This document shows, piece after piece, positions 27,743-38,640 of a stretch of 64,000 nt of DNA. The stretch lies in contig CAUYUJ010000186.1 of assembly GCA_963575745.1 (NCBI GenBank), forward strand, positions 1 through 64,000, read 5' to 3'. Numbering within the stretch: position 1 is the stretch's first letter; each line of letters opens with the position of its first letter. Source of the stretch: Prorocentrum cordatum. Its lineage: Eukaryota > Sar > Dinophyceae > Prorocentrales > Prorocentraceae. The notes below the pieces were generated by a model that did no database searches, had not been told where the DNA came from, and was given only the letters and a program-made list of their open reading frames with translations. A program made the position numbers and the translations under genes.

Positions 27743-27900
27743 TCGTCCTCCTCCTCCTCCTCCTCCTCCTCCTCTTCCTCCTCCTCCTTTTTCTCCTTTT
27801 CCCTTTCCTCCTCCTCCTCCTCCTCCTCCTCCTCGTCCTCCTCGTCCCCCTCGTCCTGGTCTTCCTGCTCCTGCTCCTGCTCCTGTTCCTCCTCCTCATT
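27536..27900 (+). repeat. TCC/TCG microsatellite
   Basis: Long CTCCTCCTCC and CGTCCTCGTCCTCG runs with few interruptions. Predicted Ser-, Glu- or Arg-only proteins here are artefacts. Confidence 0.95.
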
Positions 27901-27931
27901 CGTCGTGCGCGCTCCCTCCCGTGCTCGCGGG

Positions 27932-29215
27932 GGGAGCGTTGTCACCGACAGTGACGACGACGCACAGAGTTGCAGGACTCTCCCTCCAAGGCGTTGCTTA
28001 ACGGGGAGCAGTCAACGGCAGGGCGAACGCCGTCGCCGACAGCGACGACGACGGGCAGAGATGCAAGACTCTCCCTCCTGGGCGTCGTTTAGTGGGGACA
28101 CAACGCACGTCGCGAACGTCGTCGCCGACAGCGTCGTTGAGGACAGTGACGGTCACGGCCAAAGTTGCAGGACTCTCTTTCCTCGGCAATGTTTCATAAG
28201 GTCGCGGTAGACGCGAGGGGGGGGTGGGGGACGAGCGTCGTCACCGGCAGCGGCGACGTTCGCAGAATTGCAAGACTCTCCTTCCTGGGTGCTGTTTCAT
28301 GGGGGCGGGATAAACGCGGGGCGGGCGTCGTCGCCGACCCCGCAACCACGACGACGGCTAGACATGCTGGGCTCTCCCTCCTCGGCGGGGCTTTACGGGA
28401 GCGCAAAAAACGGGGCGCAAGAAACGGGTGGGTGGGGGGGCGAGCGTCGTCGCCGACGGCGACGGCGACGGCCAGAACTGGAGAACTCTCCCTCCTGGGT
28501 GTTGCTACACAGGGGCGCATTGCACGGTGGGGGGGCGAGCGTTGTCACCGGTAGCGGCGGCGTCCGCAGAGCTGCAGGACTCTCTGTCCTGGGTGTTGCT
28601 TGGTGGTGGCGGGATAAGCATGGAAGCGAGCGTCGTCGCGGACAGCGACGGCGGCGGCCAGATTTGCGCGGTTTTCCCTCTTGGGCGTCGCTTGACGCTG
28701 GCGTAATGCACAGGGGGGGGAGCTCAAGCGTCGTCGCCGACAGCGACGCCGACAGCCCGGGCTGCAGGACTCTCCCTCCTCTGTGATGCTTAATGACTCA
28801 ACGAGGGCGCAGTAAACATGGAAGCGAGCGTCGTCACTGATGCGGCGGCCAGAGTTGCAGGATTCTCCCTCCTGGGCGTTGCTTAATGGGGGCCCAGTGA
28901 ATGAAGCGAGGGGGGGGCGTCGTCGCCGACGGCCACAGTTGCATGGCTCTCCCTCGTGGGCGTTGATGGGGCGCAGTAAACGAAGGGGCGAGCGCCGTCG
29001 CCGACAGCGGCGACGACGGCCAAAGTTGCACGACTCTCCCTCCTCGGCGTTGCCTAGTGAGGGCGCAATGCGCGGGGAAGAAAGGGGGGGCGAGCGTCGT
29101 CGCCGGCAGCGACGACGACGGCCAAAGTTGCTGGACTCTCCCTCTTGGGCATTGCTTAACGGGGGCCCGATGCGCGGGAGGGGGCGAGCGTCATCGCCGA
29201 CAGCCATGGGGAACG
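27932..29215 (+). repeat. ~90-bp GTC-rich minisatellite
   Basis: About fourteen diverged units, 85-100 bp each. Each has GCGTCGTCGCCGACAGCGACG, a GGCCAGAGTTGCAGGACTCTCC core, CTCCTGGGCGTTGCTTA and a G-rich spacer. It ends into the relic region near 29215. Confidence 0.88.
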
Positions 29216-30460
29216 CGGATGTCGTCGCGACGGCCCCCGCCCACATCGCGCATCAGCGCCAGAATGTTCTCCGAGATCTCGAGCAGACGGAAGGCGCACG
29301 CCGCGACGCTCTCGGCGATCGTGATATGGGCGGCCCCGTCTGCGGGCGCCGCGGCCTCGTTCCTCTTCCGCGCGAGGCCCCAAAGAGCGACCGCGGCGTA
29401 TGACGCATCGCCAACTTCCAGGGGCGCTCTCCGAGGCCGGCGGCATTGCCCATGAGGCCCACGCCCCAGTGCGTCTTCGCGCCGACGTTGAAGTGGCCGG
29501 CGTGGCTCTGGAAGCGCAGCTCCCAGAGGGGCTCGCGTAAATTCTCCGCGAAATCCTTGGCCGCCGCCCTGATGTCTAAGCCGGTCAGGGGACCGCGACG
29601 TCGCGGACGGGCAGCAGCCGTTCGGCAACGGGGCTCCCGCCCCTGGCGCCGCCGCAAGCGGGCCCGGTCGCCATCCCGGAGCTCGATCTGCCACCCGTTC
29701 TTCTGCGGGCAGCAGCCCTCCGAGTCAAACTCTTCCTGCCCAGCCGCGTTTGCGTCGAGGCCCGCGATGGCTACGGCCGCTCTCGCGGCGGGTCCGACCT
29801 TTCCGTCGGGGATTCTGCGACGCGCCATCTTGGCGCCAACGCCAAAGCCAGGGCGCTCCTCGCGCGGCTGGGCCAAATCGCCAGTCGACGCGAAGATCAT
29901 CCGCGCGCGGGCGTGGCACCCGTGATCCCCCCACTCGCCGCGAATCATATCCGGGCAGACGCCCGGGTGGATGTTGCCGACGACAGAGGCGTTCACGGGC
30001 GGCGCGTCCGCGCCGTTGCACGACCCGCGACCTCGCCTCGCGGTCGCTCTTGCCGTGCCTACTTGGGCCTTCTTGGTGTCGCCCAGCCAGCAACTCGGGC
30101 TCTGGCCCGAAGTCTGTTCGCCGTCGCCCTTCCTGGCCGCCGCGGAAGACGGAATGCTGGGCATGTCGAGGACCGGGGGAAGCCGGGGGCCTCGTCGAAG
30201 ATAAACTGCTGGAAATCCACGCCCCCCCTGTTATCTGTTGCATCTTGGTCCTCGGGCCGGCCGCGTTCGCCTCGGCGCGCAGCGTGCCGGGCAGGTCCTT
30301 GCGCGTCCTCGGGAACTGGGTTTGGCCGAATCCCCGGGCGCCGCTCCTTGCGCCGCTCGACAATGCCGCCCATGTACGCGCCGGGCTAGGGCGCCGGTCC
30401 GAGGCCTCTTCTCGCGCTTCGGCTCTGAGTCGTCGCCGTCTTCGGAATCCTCGGCCCCCT
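29216..30460 (-). pseudogene. GC-rich open region, unassigned, frameshifted
   Basis: The clearest segment is on the minus strand at about 30164-29640. It reads smoothly through ASVVGNIHPGVCPDMIRGEW, FASTGDLAQPREERPGFG, AGLDANAAGQEEFDSEGC and NGWQIELRDGDR. Upstream, the acidic/basic stretch at 30373-30170 is in another frame and includes VDFQQFIFDEAPGFP. Downstream, ARG-rich reading to 29253 is less convincing. It looks like degraded protein-coding DNA, perhaps part of the same retroelement relic as 32.1-36.1 kb, but I recognise no family. Confidence 0.35.
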
Positions 30461-31000
30461 CGCCATCGGGCGCGTCGTCGGCGGGATCTGCGCCCGCCGC
30501 CGCCGCGCCGTCGCCGGCGGGGCCCGCGGCCGCAGCCAGCTCCCATCGCCTGTTTTGCGCGGAGGGCTCGGCCCTGCTGCGGGCGACCTTTCTGGTCTGG
30601 CTGCGCGCGCAGATACTCGCCCGCGGGCCACGGGGGGCCTCGCGCGGACAAGGCGGCCCACTTGCACGCGCAGGCGCAGCCCGCTAAGAACAAACAAATA
30701 TTGGCACGGGCGGGCGCGGGGCGCGGGCCCCCTCGAGGCGCATCGCGGGGGGGCCCTTGATCGAGCGATGTCCACCCCGATGCTCTCTGCTCGTCGACGT
30801 AATCGTCTTCGGCAGCGTGGACAGGCGCCGCCGAGACTCGGGGCCCGCCGCGGCGGCGCCTGCCGCGCGGCGGGAGATGGCTTGATTCAGCGCGCCTCGG
30901 CCAGGCTGTCTCGCAGGTTCCTGCGATATGAACTGAGACCATGCAGGAAACGTGCAGCGCCAACAATGTTGATGCTCTGTGCACTATGGGATAGGATAGG
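30461..31000. other. GC-rich low-information stretch
   Basis: Dense CGCC/GCGG composition. Frames are open on several strands through Arg/Gly/Ala-rich readings only. No motif seen. Confidence 0.4.
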
Positions 31001-31990
31001 ACACTGGGAGGCAATATTAATATATACGCAAGTCAGTTAATACAGGAGAGACTACAACAGCGCAGAGCTGCATACGATAATCCATTGTAACCTAAGAAAG
31101 AGAAGTTGATTCACTGCGACGTACTTATGTATTATGCATGACATGTTGAAACCAAATCGCTACAGAGAAAAGATAAACTCATGCGAAGCAAGTCAGAGAC
31201 GACAAGAAAAGGGAACGCTCGATCATTCAGGAACGATGAGAGAATACAGCATGTGGCTATCTAGTGTACTATACTGCATTCAAATATCAGATACAAGACA
31301 GTGGCAAGGTAAGATACGCACATGTAGACGTTGACGAATGTCGTCCGCATGTGTTACGTCAGCTTAAATCAAACACTCGCTCGCGCCACGAGTGCGGGGT
31401 CGGGCAGGGGGGTCGCCGCCAGGATTTCGAAATATTTCCTCATTCACGAGCTCCTCGGCGCAGAAATCAATGATTTGTACCTCCGCATCACGGCGTAGAC
31501 TGTGCCAATGCGATGTTGGTAATTGTTTTTTGGAACAAGCTCCGGCCCAAGGCTTCCATTCAAGATGTTACACTCGGTCCTTGGTGCCGAGATCGCGGGA
31601 AGGGCCAACGGGTTTCCGCTCGGTAAACACTGGTGAATGGACATTCTGAAGATGTCTCGAGCGCTGCGTTTGTTTCTGAAAGTCCGCTCGGTACCTGGCG
31701 GACCATCGTTTCTCCTTAATGAAACAAAACTGCGGAACGTTTTGCGCGTAAGCACAGCTAGAGAACTATGTTTGGATGCCCTACAACTCAAACGACATAT
31801 GTGAACATATCGAATGCGGTGGAGCGGCGGACGAAGCGCCAGCTGTCTCAAAACCTGGGTTTTTTTTGTATCAGCAAGCACGAATGCGTCGTGCCCCCCA
31901 GAAGGGCCGGAGCCCCTGCCCGAACCAACGGGGTTACGGAATGGGCTGGGCGTCTAACATCGCACGGCAACCTAAATATGCTCAAGCGCG
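31001..31990. other. AT-richer unique DNA
   Basis: Base composition drops sharply in GC near 30960 and stays mixed to about 31880. Only short open frames and no repeat family. Nothing recognised. Confidence 0.5.
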
Positions 31991-32009
31991 TCTCACGCGC
32001 ACATGAATT

Positions 32010-32410
32010 CTACATGCCAAGACACGCTGCGCCCTCTCCAGCCCCCCCCCCCGAAACGCGAAGCCACGTCGAAGCAGGATTCGCTCCTGCAACGGTCATC
32101 GTGGTCGCGGTCGTCGACGCCGGCCGGCCGAAAGCGCCCCTCCGCGCGGCGCGGGGCGCCCTCTCGCCCCCCCCGGATCTTGAGCGCCCAGTCCTCTTCG
32201 ACAATCACAAACTCGCCCTTCTGCAGCGTGCCCCTGAGTAGGTCTGCGCGGCCGTTCCGCTTGGCGAGCGGGTCAGCGATCTGATGGCGCTCGCCGCCCA
32301 GAACATTGGCCTCGTTCTCACTCGCGCCCCCCATCAAAATGGCGATGTCGAGGGCTGTCCGTCGGTCTTTGCTGTGACCGCCTGATGCGTTGCACGGGTG
32401 GTCGCGCAGG
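32010..32410 (-). pseudogene. Relic RNase H C-terminal region of a retroelement
   Basis: Minus-strand reading gives SKDRRTALDIAILMGG, ANVLGGERHQIADPLAKRNG and LLRGTLQKGEFVIVEED. The RRTALDIA...ADPLTK pattern is like the end of retrotransposon RNase H domains, including the ADPLAKR ending. Frames change at 32337-32410. Multiple shifts and strong GC drift indicate a decayed copy. Confidence 0.45.
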
Positions 32411-33160
32411 AACTTGCAATTGGTCGCGACGGCGAAAGGAAGGCGCGCCCCGCCCCTGGCGCCGCCCTGGCCGGAACGCCAGCCGCGCGCATAAACTCCT
32501 CGCCCGGTGGGCGCAGTTCGCCGGGCCCGCGTTCGCGCCCGGGGTCTCCGCCGCCAGGTGACCTGGCGCCTTCCGAGCCAGTCGACGCGATGGCCGCGGA
32601 GATAAACTCCCCCTGTGGCCGCCGCAGATCCGCGCGTCGCCCGCCGAGGACAACCCCCCCGCCCAGCTGGCCCAGCCCTTCGCTTTGGCCCGCGCCGCGC
32701 CCGCCACCGCGCAGGAACTTGGGCGTTTCAGCTCGATCGGCCTGACGCAGGGGCTCGCGCGCGAGAAAACCTTGCCGATCCTCGCGCGTCGATGGCCCCC
32801 CAGCAGGTCTGCCACCTTCGGCTCTGGAAAAGTGATCTGCAGTGCAGAAATTGGCCCGCTGATGTTTGGGCGTCTCTCTGCCAGCGCAGTTGCCCGGCGC
32901 CGAGCGGGGGCGCCGATGAGCTCGATCTCCCCTACCGCGGCCTTCTGGCTGGTCCCGGCGATTTGTCGGGAACCTGCTCCAGCTGCTCGCCTTGGAAGTC
33001 GCCCTTGCCCATCTGGGACCTTGGCCATCGCCCTCAGGAAGCGCTCGTCTCCTCCCCCGCGAGCGTCGCCCACGGCCAGGGCGAAGGGCCCATCGGCACT
33101 CGCCGCCCTGGCGGAAGTGGAGCAGACGCGGGTCGCAACAAGCGGCACGCGTGCCATGGC
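32411..33160 (-). pseudogene. Probable relic reverse transcriptase region
   Basis: Position directly upstream (minus sense) of the RNase H relic suggests RT. Readable patches such as GGGDERFLRAMAKVPDGQG, VGEIELIGA and ALQITFPEPKVADLLGGH occur in one frame, but no YxDD box could be located. Assigned by context only. Confidence 0.3.
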
Positions 33161-33169
33161 TCTTGCGCG

Positions 33170-33600
33170 AGAGGGAAGGGGGGGGGGGAGGAATTGGAGG
33201 AGGGGGGAAGAGGGGGCAAGACATCACCCTGGCCCAACAACGGGGCCCAAACCCCAAGTGGGGAGGAGGGGGGGGAGGCCCCACTGGAGCGGAGGCCCCA
33301 CTGGAGCGCCGGGGGCGCGGAGAGGAGGGGGGGGGGGGGGCGGCGTGCGTCGCGGCGCGGAATAGAATGGCTGGGGCGGATCCAGGGGGCACTGGGCGGG
33401 GCGCGGGGCAGAGGGCCGCGGGGCGGTGGTCCAACTGGGGCGCCAGGGGGGGGGGGGGGGGGGGCGGCGCGCGTCGCGACGCGGAATAAAACGTTCGTGG
33501 CGGAGGGGGCAGTGGGCGGGCTCCCGCTGGGGCGCTAGGGGCGCGGGGGGGCTCGGGGCAGAGAGCCGCGGCGCGGGGGTCCTACTCTGGCGCTGGGGAC

Positions 33601-33694
<94 letters not shown>

Positions 33695-33737
33695 TGGGGG
33701 GGGGGGGGGGGGGGGGGGGGGTGGGGGTGGGGGTGGG

Positions 33738-33769
<32 letters not shown>

Positions 33770-33813
33770 TGTGTGTGTGTGTGATTGTGTGTGTGTGCGT
33801 GTGTGTGTGTGTG

Positions 33814-33904
<91 letters not shown>

Positions 33905-34225
33905 TGTGTGTGTGTGTGTGTGTGCGACGCGGAAAAAAAAACGCTCGCGGCGGAAAGGGGGCAGTGGGCGGGGCTCCCGCTGGGGCGCTGGGGACGCGGG
34001 GGGCGTCGGGGCAGAGAGCCGCGGCGCGGGGGCCCCACCCTGGCGCTGGGCGCGCGGGGGGGGGGGGGGTGCAACGCGGAATCGCGCGTTCGTGGCGGAA
34101 GGGGCAGCGGGCGGGCCCCCCGCTGGGGCGCTGGGGGCGCGGGGGGGCTCGGGGCAGAGATCCACGGCGCGGGGGTCCCACTCTGGCGCCGGGGGCGCGG
34201 GGGGAAGGGCGTGCGACGCGGAATG
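33170..34225 (+). repeat. ~135-bp GC-rich tandem unit with GT expansions
   Basis: Four diverged units (about 33350-33470, 33473-33601, 33924-34055, 34070-34205). Each starts GCGACGCGGAA, continues GCGGAGGGGGCAGTGGGCGGG and ends GGGGCAGAGAGCCGCGG and CTGGCGCTGGGGACGCG. Between units two and three sits the large GT/GTGC expansion. Thr/His or Cys/Val proteins predicted here are not real. Confidence 0.8.
33602..33924 (+). repeat. GT / G / GTGC compound microsatellite
   Basis: About 45 GT repeats, then a run of about 27 G (33695-33721), GTGGGG repeats, (GTGC)n, more GT, and a second (GTGC)n at 33867-33903. Inserted at the unit junction of the 135-bp repeat. Confidence 0.95.
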
Positions 34226-34515
34226 AAGTGGTCGGAGCTCTAGACACCCAGCGCAAGAGAATAACTGATCTTGAAGCCCGCTGCCAGCGCCTCCGCGGTG
34301 GAGCTCATGAACCGCGGCAATGGCGCATCTCCTGGGCCATAGACGCATGCCAACGCCTCCAATGGCAAACCTGATTCCGTTCCAGAGGCCCCGTCAGTCG
34401 GTAGCTCGCCGTGGAGGGGGGCCCTCCTTCCTCTCGCGCTAGCACCGGTTCATGGCGGCCGAGCTGATATCCCCAAGCTCGATGTCAAAAACCATGGAGA
34501 CGCTCAACTGCATGC
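34226..34515. other. Unique DNA beside the relic integrase
   Basis: Minus-strand reading is broken by stops. A patch resembling coding sequence (CCAGCGCCTCCGCGGTGGAG) is present but too short to assign. Nothing else seen. Confidence 0.35.
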
Positions 34516-34518
34516 CCA

Positions 34519-35455
34519 TCATCGAAGCTGCCAGTCGCCGCCGAATGGAAAGCCCCTCATGTTCGTAGCCCAGCCCAGTCGGTCGAGCACCTGCTCTCGA
34601 GCGTGGGTGCCCTGGCCGCAAGTCGCAGACCGATGGCCCCAGTGGGGGGCCCGGTCTCCTCCAGCGCGTCGGGATGCCATCTCCAGGCCCGCGTCTGCGT
34701 CGCCCTCGCGGGGCCCCTCAGGCAAGCGAAATCCTCGCCCGAAGACTCGCAGATGGGGGCCTCGCTCGTTGACGGCGCAGTGGGCGGCATCGAATAGCTC
34801 CTCCTTGTCCTCGGCGCTCAAGATCGTCTCCGTCAGCCTGGTGCGGTAATGGGTTCTCTTCCACATCTGGCCCGCGGTTGGTCTTCCCGCTCTGGCACTC
34901 GCCCTCGGCTCCGACGGGGTTGAGCTCGGCGCCCTCCGTGCTGGCCCTGTCCGCGAAGGTCCCTCTGGTGATCCCTCTCTCCTGGTCGCTAGTCAGACGC
35001 TTCGGCCCCCCGCAGGCGCGGGCCCAATTTGCGGCATGCCTCCCTGATCGTCGTGCTCTCCCGATCCGGGGGCCTGATCGCCGGCTACTTGCCGGCTCCC
35101 CAGTCGACCATGTTGAGGCGCGGGGTCGTCTCGCTCTCGGGCTGTCCTGATTGCCGCCCGTCGAGGCCGCGAGCAGCAGGTCCACGCCGATCACTTCGTT
35201 GTACTCGATGCTCTCTAGAGTAAGTAGTCGAGCTGGTGGCGTGGACATCGGGTGCTTCGTTGCATCGCAGACGTCATGCTTCTCGATGACCCTCTTCACC
35301 GCGCCCAGCAATTCCGGCTTCGCCTTGGCCATCTTCAGAACGCAGGTCGCCCTCCTCAGATCGGCGCGGCCGAGGTCGGCGTGGACCCCCTTGGCGATCG
35401 TCTCCCAAATCTCCCCTCCCGGCCCAGTGGATGATGAGCCGTAGAGTGCAGTCAT
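34519..35455 (-). pseudogene. Relic integrase of a retroelement
   Basis: Minus-strand patches in order: VKRVIEKHDVCDATKHP (zinc-binding CxxC with preceding His), TLESIEYNEVIGVDLL (first catalytic Asp in VIGVDLL), LNMVDWGAGK in a second frame, LTSDQERG (second Asp), GAELNPVGAEGECQSGKTNR (where the catalytic Glu is expected, here apparently not Glu), then ERGPHLRVFGRGFRLPEG. The frame must change at least twice (about 35100 and 34830). Dead copy; superfamily uncertain. Confidence 0.6.
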
Positions 35456-36100
35456 CGCGTTAATTTCTCTGGTTGGGCGCTCGATTTTTTATTTAAAACT
35501 TGCGGGCCGCCTTCGCCAGGTTGGACGGCTTCACCTGCGACCACTTCGAGATCTTCTGGAGCTTCCCGTCGGAGCCCCTCTGGCTGCCGAGCGCCGTCGC
35601 GTGCTCGCGGCCATTGGTGCACCTCTCTTCGTGGTCCTCGGTGCGGCCCAGGGTGATGGGCATCGCTGTCGGCTCCTACTGCAGGCCTTTTCCACTGGGA
35701 TCTCCCTCGCCGTGGGCGCGCCGGTTCAAGATGACCCCCCTGGCCCTGGGGCCCCTCGTGAGTCGGGGCATCTCTGCAATGCCCCAGGGCGCGGCAGTCC
35801 AGGGGCGCCCGCCCCGAGCAGATGCGGCGCCCCGCGCCCAGCTGCATCGCGGCCATACGGGTGGCTGACCTCAGGAACAAGGGCGCCTCAATGTACCGCG
35901 TCGCCCAGTTCTTAATTCTCTTGTCCGCGCCGATGTCTCGCAGAGCTCGGAACGTCGCGCGCGGCGGGGCGAGCCCCCCACCTTCGGCTTCCGCCCGAAT
36001 CGCGCACCGTAGATTGCACTGCGCAGATTGCAGAACATGCGCTGCACATCGGCGATCGCACACCATGCTTTGCACAGCAGAAAATGCACCGCATAGACTC
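35456..36100 (-). pseudogene. Relic region upstream of integrase (gag/protease?)
   Basis: Basic and Gln/Lys-rich patches (KISKWSQVKPSNLAKAARK near 35500-35560) and a Cys-bearing stretch near 36040 (CAKHGVRSPMCSACS) read in different frames. It sits where Gag or protease would lie for the relic. No domain recognised. Confidence 0.3.
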
Positions 36101-36454
36101 TCCTTTCTAACAAAAGTATAGACTCTACCCCCATCTCCCGCCCGAACTTAACGGCACCCCTTCGCGCGTTGCATTTTGTAATTGATTGCGCGCGCTCGTC
36201 CATCGTAAATATGAACTCGCAAAATCCCAGATAGGCCAGCACTGACCCCCCCATGCTCTGCAAAAAACTATGCGTACGCACCCGTTCCAAAAAATCGTCA
36301 GGTATCAGTCATCAATGTCTAAATTTTTATATGTAAAACAACACGGAACGAAGTGCACGCGCGCGCGTCGTCGCGCGTGCATGCCGAAATCCTTTGAAAA
36401 CCTTAGGCCCCGCAGAAATCTCAAAATCGAGCGCGCCGAAAATCTTTAAATTGA
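36101..36454. other. AT-richer unique DNA before cassette C
   Basis: Contains at 36349-36390 the segment ACGGAACGAAGTGCACGCGC plus GTCGTCGCGCG, which recurs at 38054-38100 on the far side of cassette C. No gene seen. Confidence 0.55.
36349..36395 (+). repeat. Direct repeat flanking cassette C, left
   Basis: AACGAAGTGCACGCGCGCG with a GCG-rich palindromic tail. The right copy is at 38054-38100. The pair brackets cassette C and about 170 bp of extra sequence. Confidence 0.65.
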
Positions 36455-37880
36455 CCTGGCGACTGACCCAACCATGTGCAATTCTGAGTGCTGCAGTTGT
36501 GCGGATCGTCTTCGGTGGAATTCCCGATAGGGCCACAAGACGTGCGAGGGGCGTGCCGAGTTGGCGGGTGGGGGTCGCACGTGGACCCTCGCGCTGGGGT
36601 CTTCAAAGGAACTCGCTATGGGGCCAAGAAACGCGCGAGGGGTGTGCCGCAACGGGCGCGACGCCAACGTGCGAACTGCGCCGCTGGGACCCTCGGTGGA
36701 CCTCACTATGAAGCCACGAAGCATGTGAGAGGTGTGCCGAAACGGGCGTGACGCCCACGTGCGAACTGCGCCGCTGGGACCTTCGGTGGAGCTTCCTGCG
36801 GGGCCGCGCAACGCTGAGGGGTGCGTCGAAACGGGCGTGGCGCCCACGTGCGAACTGCGCGGCTGGATCCTTCGGCGGAGCTCCCTATGGGGCCGCGGAG
36901 CGCGTGAGGGGTGTGCCGAAACGGGAGTGACGCCCACGTGCCACATGCGAACTGCGCCGCTGGGACCTTCGGTGGAGCTTCCTGCGGGGCCGCGCAACGC
37001 TGAGGGGTGCGTCGAAACGGGCGTGACGCCCACGTGCGAACTGCGCGGCTGGGACCTTCGGTGAGCGCCCTACAGGGCCACGAAACGTGTGAGGGGTATG
37101 CCGACACGGGCGTGATGCTCACGTGTGACCTGCGCGGCTGGGACCTTCGGTGGAACTCCTTATGAGGCCACTAAGCGCGCGATGGACGTGCCGACGCGGG
37201 CGCGACGCCCACGCGCGACCTGCGCCGCCGGATCTTCGGCGGAGCTTCCTATGAGGCCACGAAGCGTGTGAGGGGTGTGCCGAAACGGGCGCGACGCCCA
37301 CATGCGACCTGCTCCACTGGGGCATTCCTTCGGTGGGGCCCCCTTTATGGGGGCCGCGAAACGTGAAGGTGTGTGCCGAAACAAGCATGGCGCCCACGTG
37401 CGAACTACGAGGCTGGAACCTTCGGTGGAGCTCCCCATGAAGCCACGAATCGTGTGACGGGTGTGCCGAACAGGGCGCGAAGGCCACGTGCGAGCTGCGC
37501 CACTGGGACCTTCGGTTGGGTTCCCTTGGGGCCGCGAAGCGTGTGAATGGTGTACCGAAGCTGGCGTTGCGACCACGTGCGAGCTGCGCCACTGGGACCT
37601 CCGGAGGAGCTCCCTGCGGGGCCGCGAAACGCGCGAGGGGCGTGTCGAATCGGGCGTGGCGCCCACATGCGAACTGCGCCACTGGGACGTTCGGTGGAGC
37701 TCCCTATGAGGCCGCGAAGCGTGTGAGGGAAACTCCGAAGCGTGTAATGGGCGTGCCAAGCCGGGAGCGACGCCCATAGAGCAGAGGCAGGAATGGGGGG
37801 AGGGAGAGGGGGAAGGAGGAAAGAACGCGGGGCGCTGTCTCTTCAAAACAAAGACCCAACACCACAGGATGGTTGGGAAA
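36455..37880 (+). repeat. Armed minisatellite cassette C
   Basis: The 5' arm 36455-36534 (CCTGGCGACTGACCCAACC) matches arms A and B. The body is about thirteen units of ~90 bp with GCCCACGTGCGAACTGCGCC and GACCTTCGGTGGAGC, so the central palindrome here is CCCACGTG rather than CCGCATGCGG. A purine-rich tract (37791-37822) precedes the 3' arm 37827-37880 (GCGGGGCGCTGTCTCTTC ... GGATGGTTGGG). No coding role seen. Confidence 0.85.
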
Positions 37881-38640
37881 ACCACATGGCTTCGCACCCC
37901 CAAAAAGCCTGTGCTCGCGGTCTTGCACGCTCTTTAGAACACCACGCGTTTTCAACAGTTTCATAACATGCTACCACACTTGCCTCTCGCGCGCGTGCGC
38001 TGAAATCACTCGAACGCCCTTGCGCGCGTGCTGTCGCAAGAACCCAATGCACCAGAACGGGACGAAGTGCACGCGCGCGCATCGTCGCGCGCGCGTGCCA
38101 ATCTCAGTCAAGAACCCTGAATTTCGCAAGATCTCAGAATCGAATGTCCAGAAACATTTAAACACACATGGTTCTGCAACACCATTTCTTCTGAGCGAAG
38201 AAGACACTTTAAAACGTACGCTCGCGCTCTGTTTTTTTATAGTTAAAAATCTTTAAAAAGAAAAACATGCCCATTGACTTCGGCCAAACGGGACTCCCGC
38301 GCCGCATGTCGAATCATTCGAGTACCCCTGCGCGCGTGCTGGGGTGGGGTGGGGGCGCGGTCCATGTCACATTACATAACACCATGCGGGCCACTCTCGC
38401 GCGTCGGCCGCGCGCGCATATCGAACTCCCTCGAAAACTTTCACTGGCTCGAGGACGCCGTCGTCGTCGGCGTGACCAACATCAGCGCCGTCACTGGCCT
38501 TGCCGTCGTCGTTGCCATCATCGTCGCCGGCATCGCTACCATCATCGTGTCTACCATTGTCGACGTGGCCATGATACCGCGCCCGCCCAAGTCGCCGACT
38601 CTCTTTGAAGTGCCCGCTGGGTAGTGCCCAGCGGTCAGCG
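37881..38640. other. Unique DNA after cassette C
   Basis: Carries the right flanking repeat (38054-38100). From 38440-38570 it is a GTC/ATC-rich stretch whose plus-strand reading is Val/Ile/Ala-rich. I regard that as codon-like simple sequence rather than a membrane protein. Confidence 0.45.
38054..38100 (+). repeat. Direct repeat flanking cassette C, right
   Basis: GGGACGAAGTGCACGCGCGC followed by ATCGTCGCGCGCGCG; mate of 36349-36395. Confidence 0.65.

Noticed and set aside
27162-27954. Long Glu/Asp-, Arg- or Ser-only proteins on both strands
   Set aside because: They are translations of the TCC/TCG microsatellite; all frames stay open because the period is three.
33535-34256. His/Thr-rich and Cys/Val-rich proteins of 180-260 residues
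   Set aside because: Produced entirely by GT and GTGC repeats.
38420-38625. Small membrane protein (Val/Ile/Ala-rich)
   Set aside because: Encoded by GTC/ATC simple sequence with no neighbouring support.
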